Source: Salegentibacter sp.
GTDB lineage: Bacteria; Bacteroidota; Bacteroidia; Flavobacteriales; Flavobacteriaceae
Direction of reading: 5' to 3'
Length of the DNA: 62,514 nucleotides
NCBI GenBank assembly: GCA_024635795.1
Contig: JAGXIH010000014.1
Coordinates: 1 to 62,514 of the forward strand
Below, one piece after another: positions 62,375 to 62,514 of the stretch (position 1 is its first letter; each line of letters opens with the position of its first letter). Under the pieces are notes generated by a model. That model made no database searches. It saw only the letters and a list, made by a program, of their open reading frames with translations, and was not told where the DNA came from. The translations under genes were made by a program, and so were the position numbers.

Positions 62375-62514
62375 ATCGAGTAGACGGCTCCGCCGTTAAT
62401 TGACGGAGTGCGCCTCTCACACCACCGTACGTACGGGTCTCGTATACGGCGGTTCATAATCCATCTTTTCAATCGCTCTTTACACCAATTGAAACTATTT
62501 CATACTTTATGAAT
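62375..62514 (-). mobile_element. Group II intron 3' end, running off the window
   Basis: On the minus strand, ACCGCCGTA…CGTACGTACGGTGGT forms a 9-bp domain V hairpin with an inner TACG/CGTA stem and a purine-rich loop. Domain VI follows (CTCCG…CGGAG) and the intron ends CTACTCGAT at about 62375. The rest, probably with a reverse transcriptase/maturase gene, lies beyond 62514. A 14-codon frame at the very edge may be its last residues, but I cannot confirm that. Confidence 0.85.

Noticed and set aside
1..62514. tRNA and rRNA genes
   Set aside because: No cloverleaf or conserved rRNA stretch was noticed on either strand; a tRNAscan-SE run would settle it.

Overview
The window looks like chromosome of a marine-type member of the Flavobacteriaceae (Bacteroidota). 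The evidence is a fused ccoNO gene, a CzcA–TolC fusion, the flavobacterial SpoIIM/DUF4129/DUF4350/MoxR/DUF58 operon, promoters with the Bacteroidota TAnnTTTG -7 element, few clear Shine-Dalgarno sequences and moderately low GC. No tRNA, rRNA or CRISPR array was seen.

Layout. 1–2.85 kb is accessory: a truncated lipoprotein gene and an AT-rich AAA-ATPase/DUF4435 fusion that resembles a merged PARIS-type phage defence protein. 2.87–6.9 kb is an envelope-stress-like group: a small lipoprotein, a DUF2807 lipoprotein, a 49-aa peptide, PspC, PadR and DUF4870, with a likely PadR operator at the head. 7–22.8 kb is housekeeping: DUF4442, AIM24/TIGR00266, OxyR with both redox cysteines, the MoxR/DUF58 operon, RDD, cyclophilin, CoA-type Nudix, PlsC, a divergent TruA paralogue and RecQ. 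22.9–28.9 kb is a heavy-metal RND efflux operon.

28.9–39.1 kb is a microaerobic respiration block: hemN, the complete cbb3 oxidase operon (ccoS-NO-Q-P-G-H, a SafE-like protein and a 44-aa membrane peptide) and the CcoI-type copper ATPase. Three promoters here share the same layout: an FNR-like box centred exactly 33 bp from the centre of a TAnnTTTG-like element. NhaA, a coiled-coil secreted protein, CorA and a lactonase follow.

44.4–48.3 kb is a three-gene cassette: a zinc aspartoacylase-like gene broken by a frameshift, an ATP-grasp ligase, and a QEGLA/DUF1704 metallopeptidase related to the MATCAP tubulin carboxypeptidases. It suggests a bacterial peptide-ligation/trimming system. An 800-bp gap with three plus-strand terminator-like hairpins follows, then a PAS-GAF histidine kinase, its response regulator and an MscS channel.

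53–62.5 kb is accessory: about 20 nested REP-like elements, a fused restriction-methyltransferase with an AT-rich central segment, two group II intron 3' ends, a family of tiny Asp-Trp membrane peptides (one without an ATG), a DUF998 protein, an array of five 11-bp motifs at exact 22-bp spacing, and an HU-like protein. The repeats, intron ends, AT-rich inserts and two defence-type genes mark both ends of the window as turnover zones around a conserved core.
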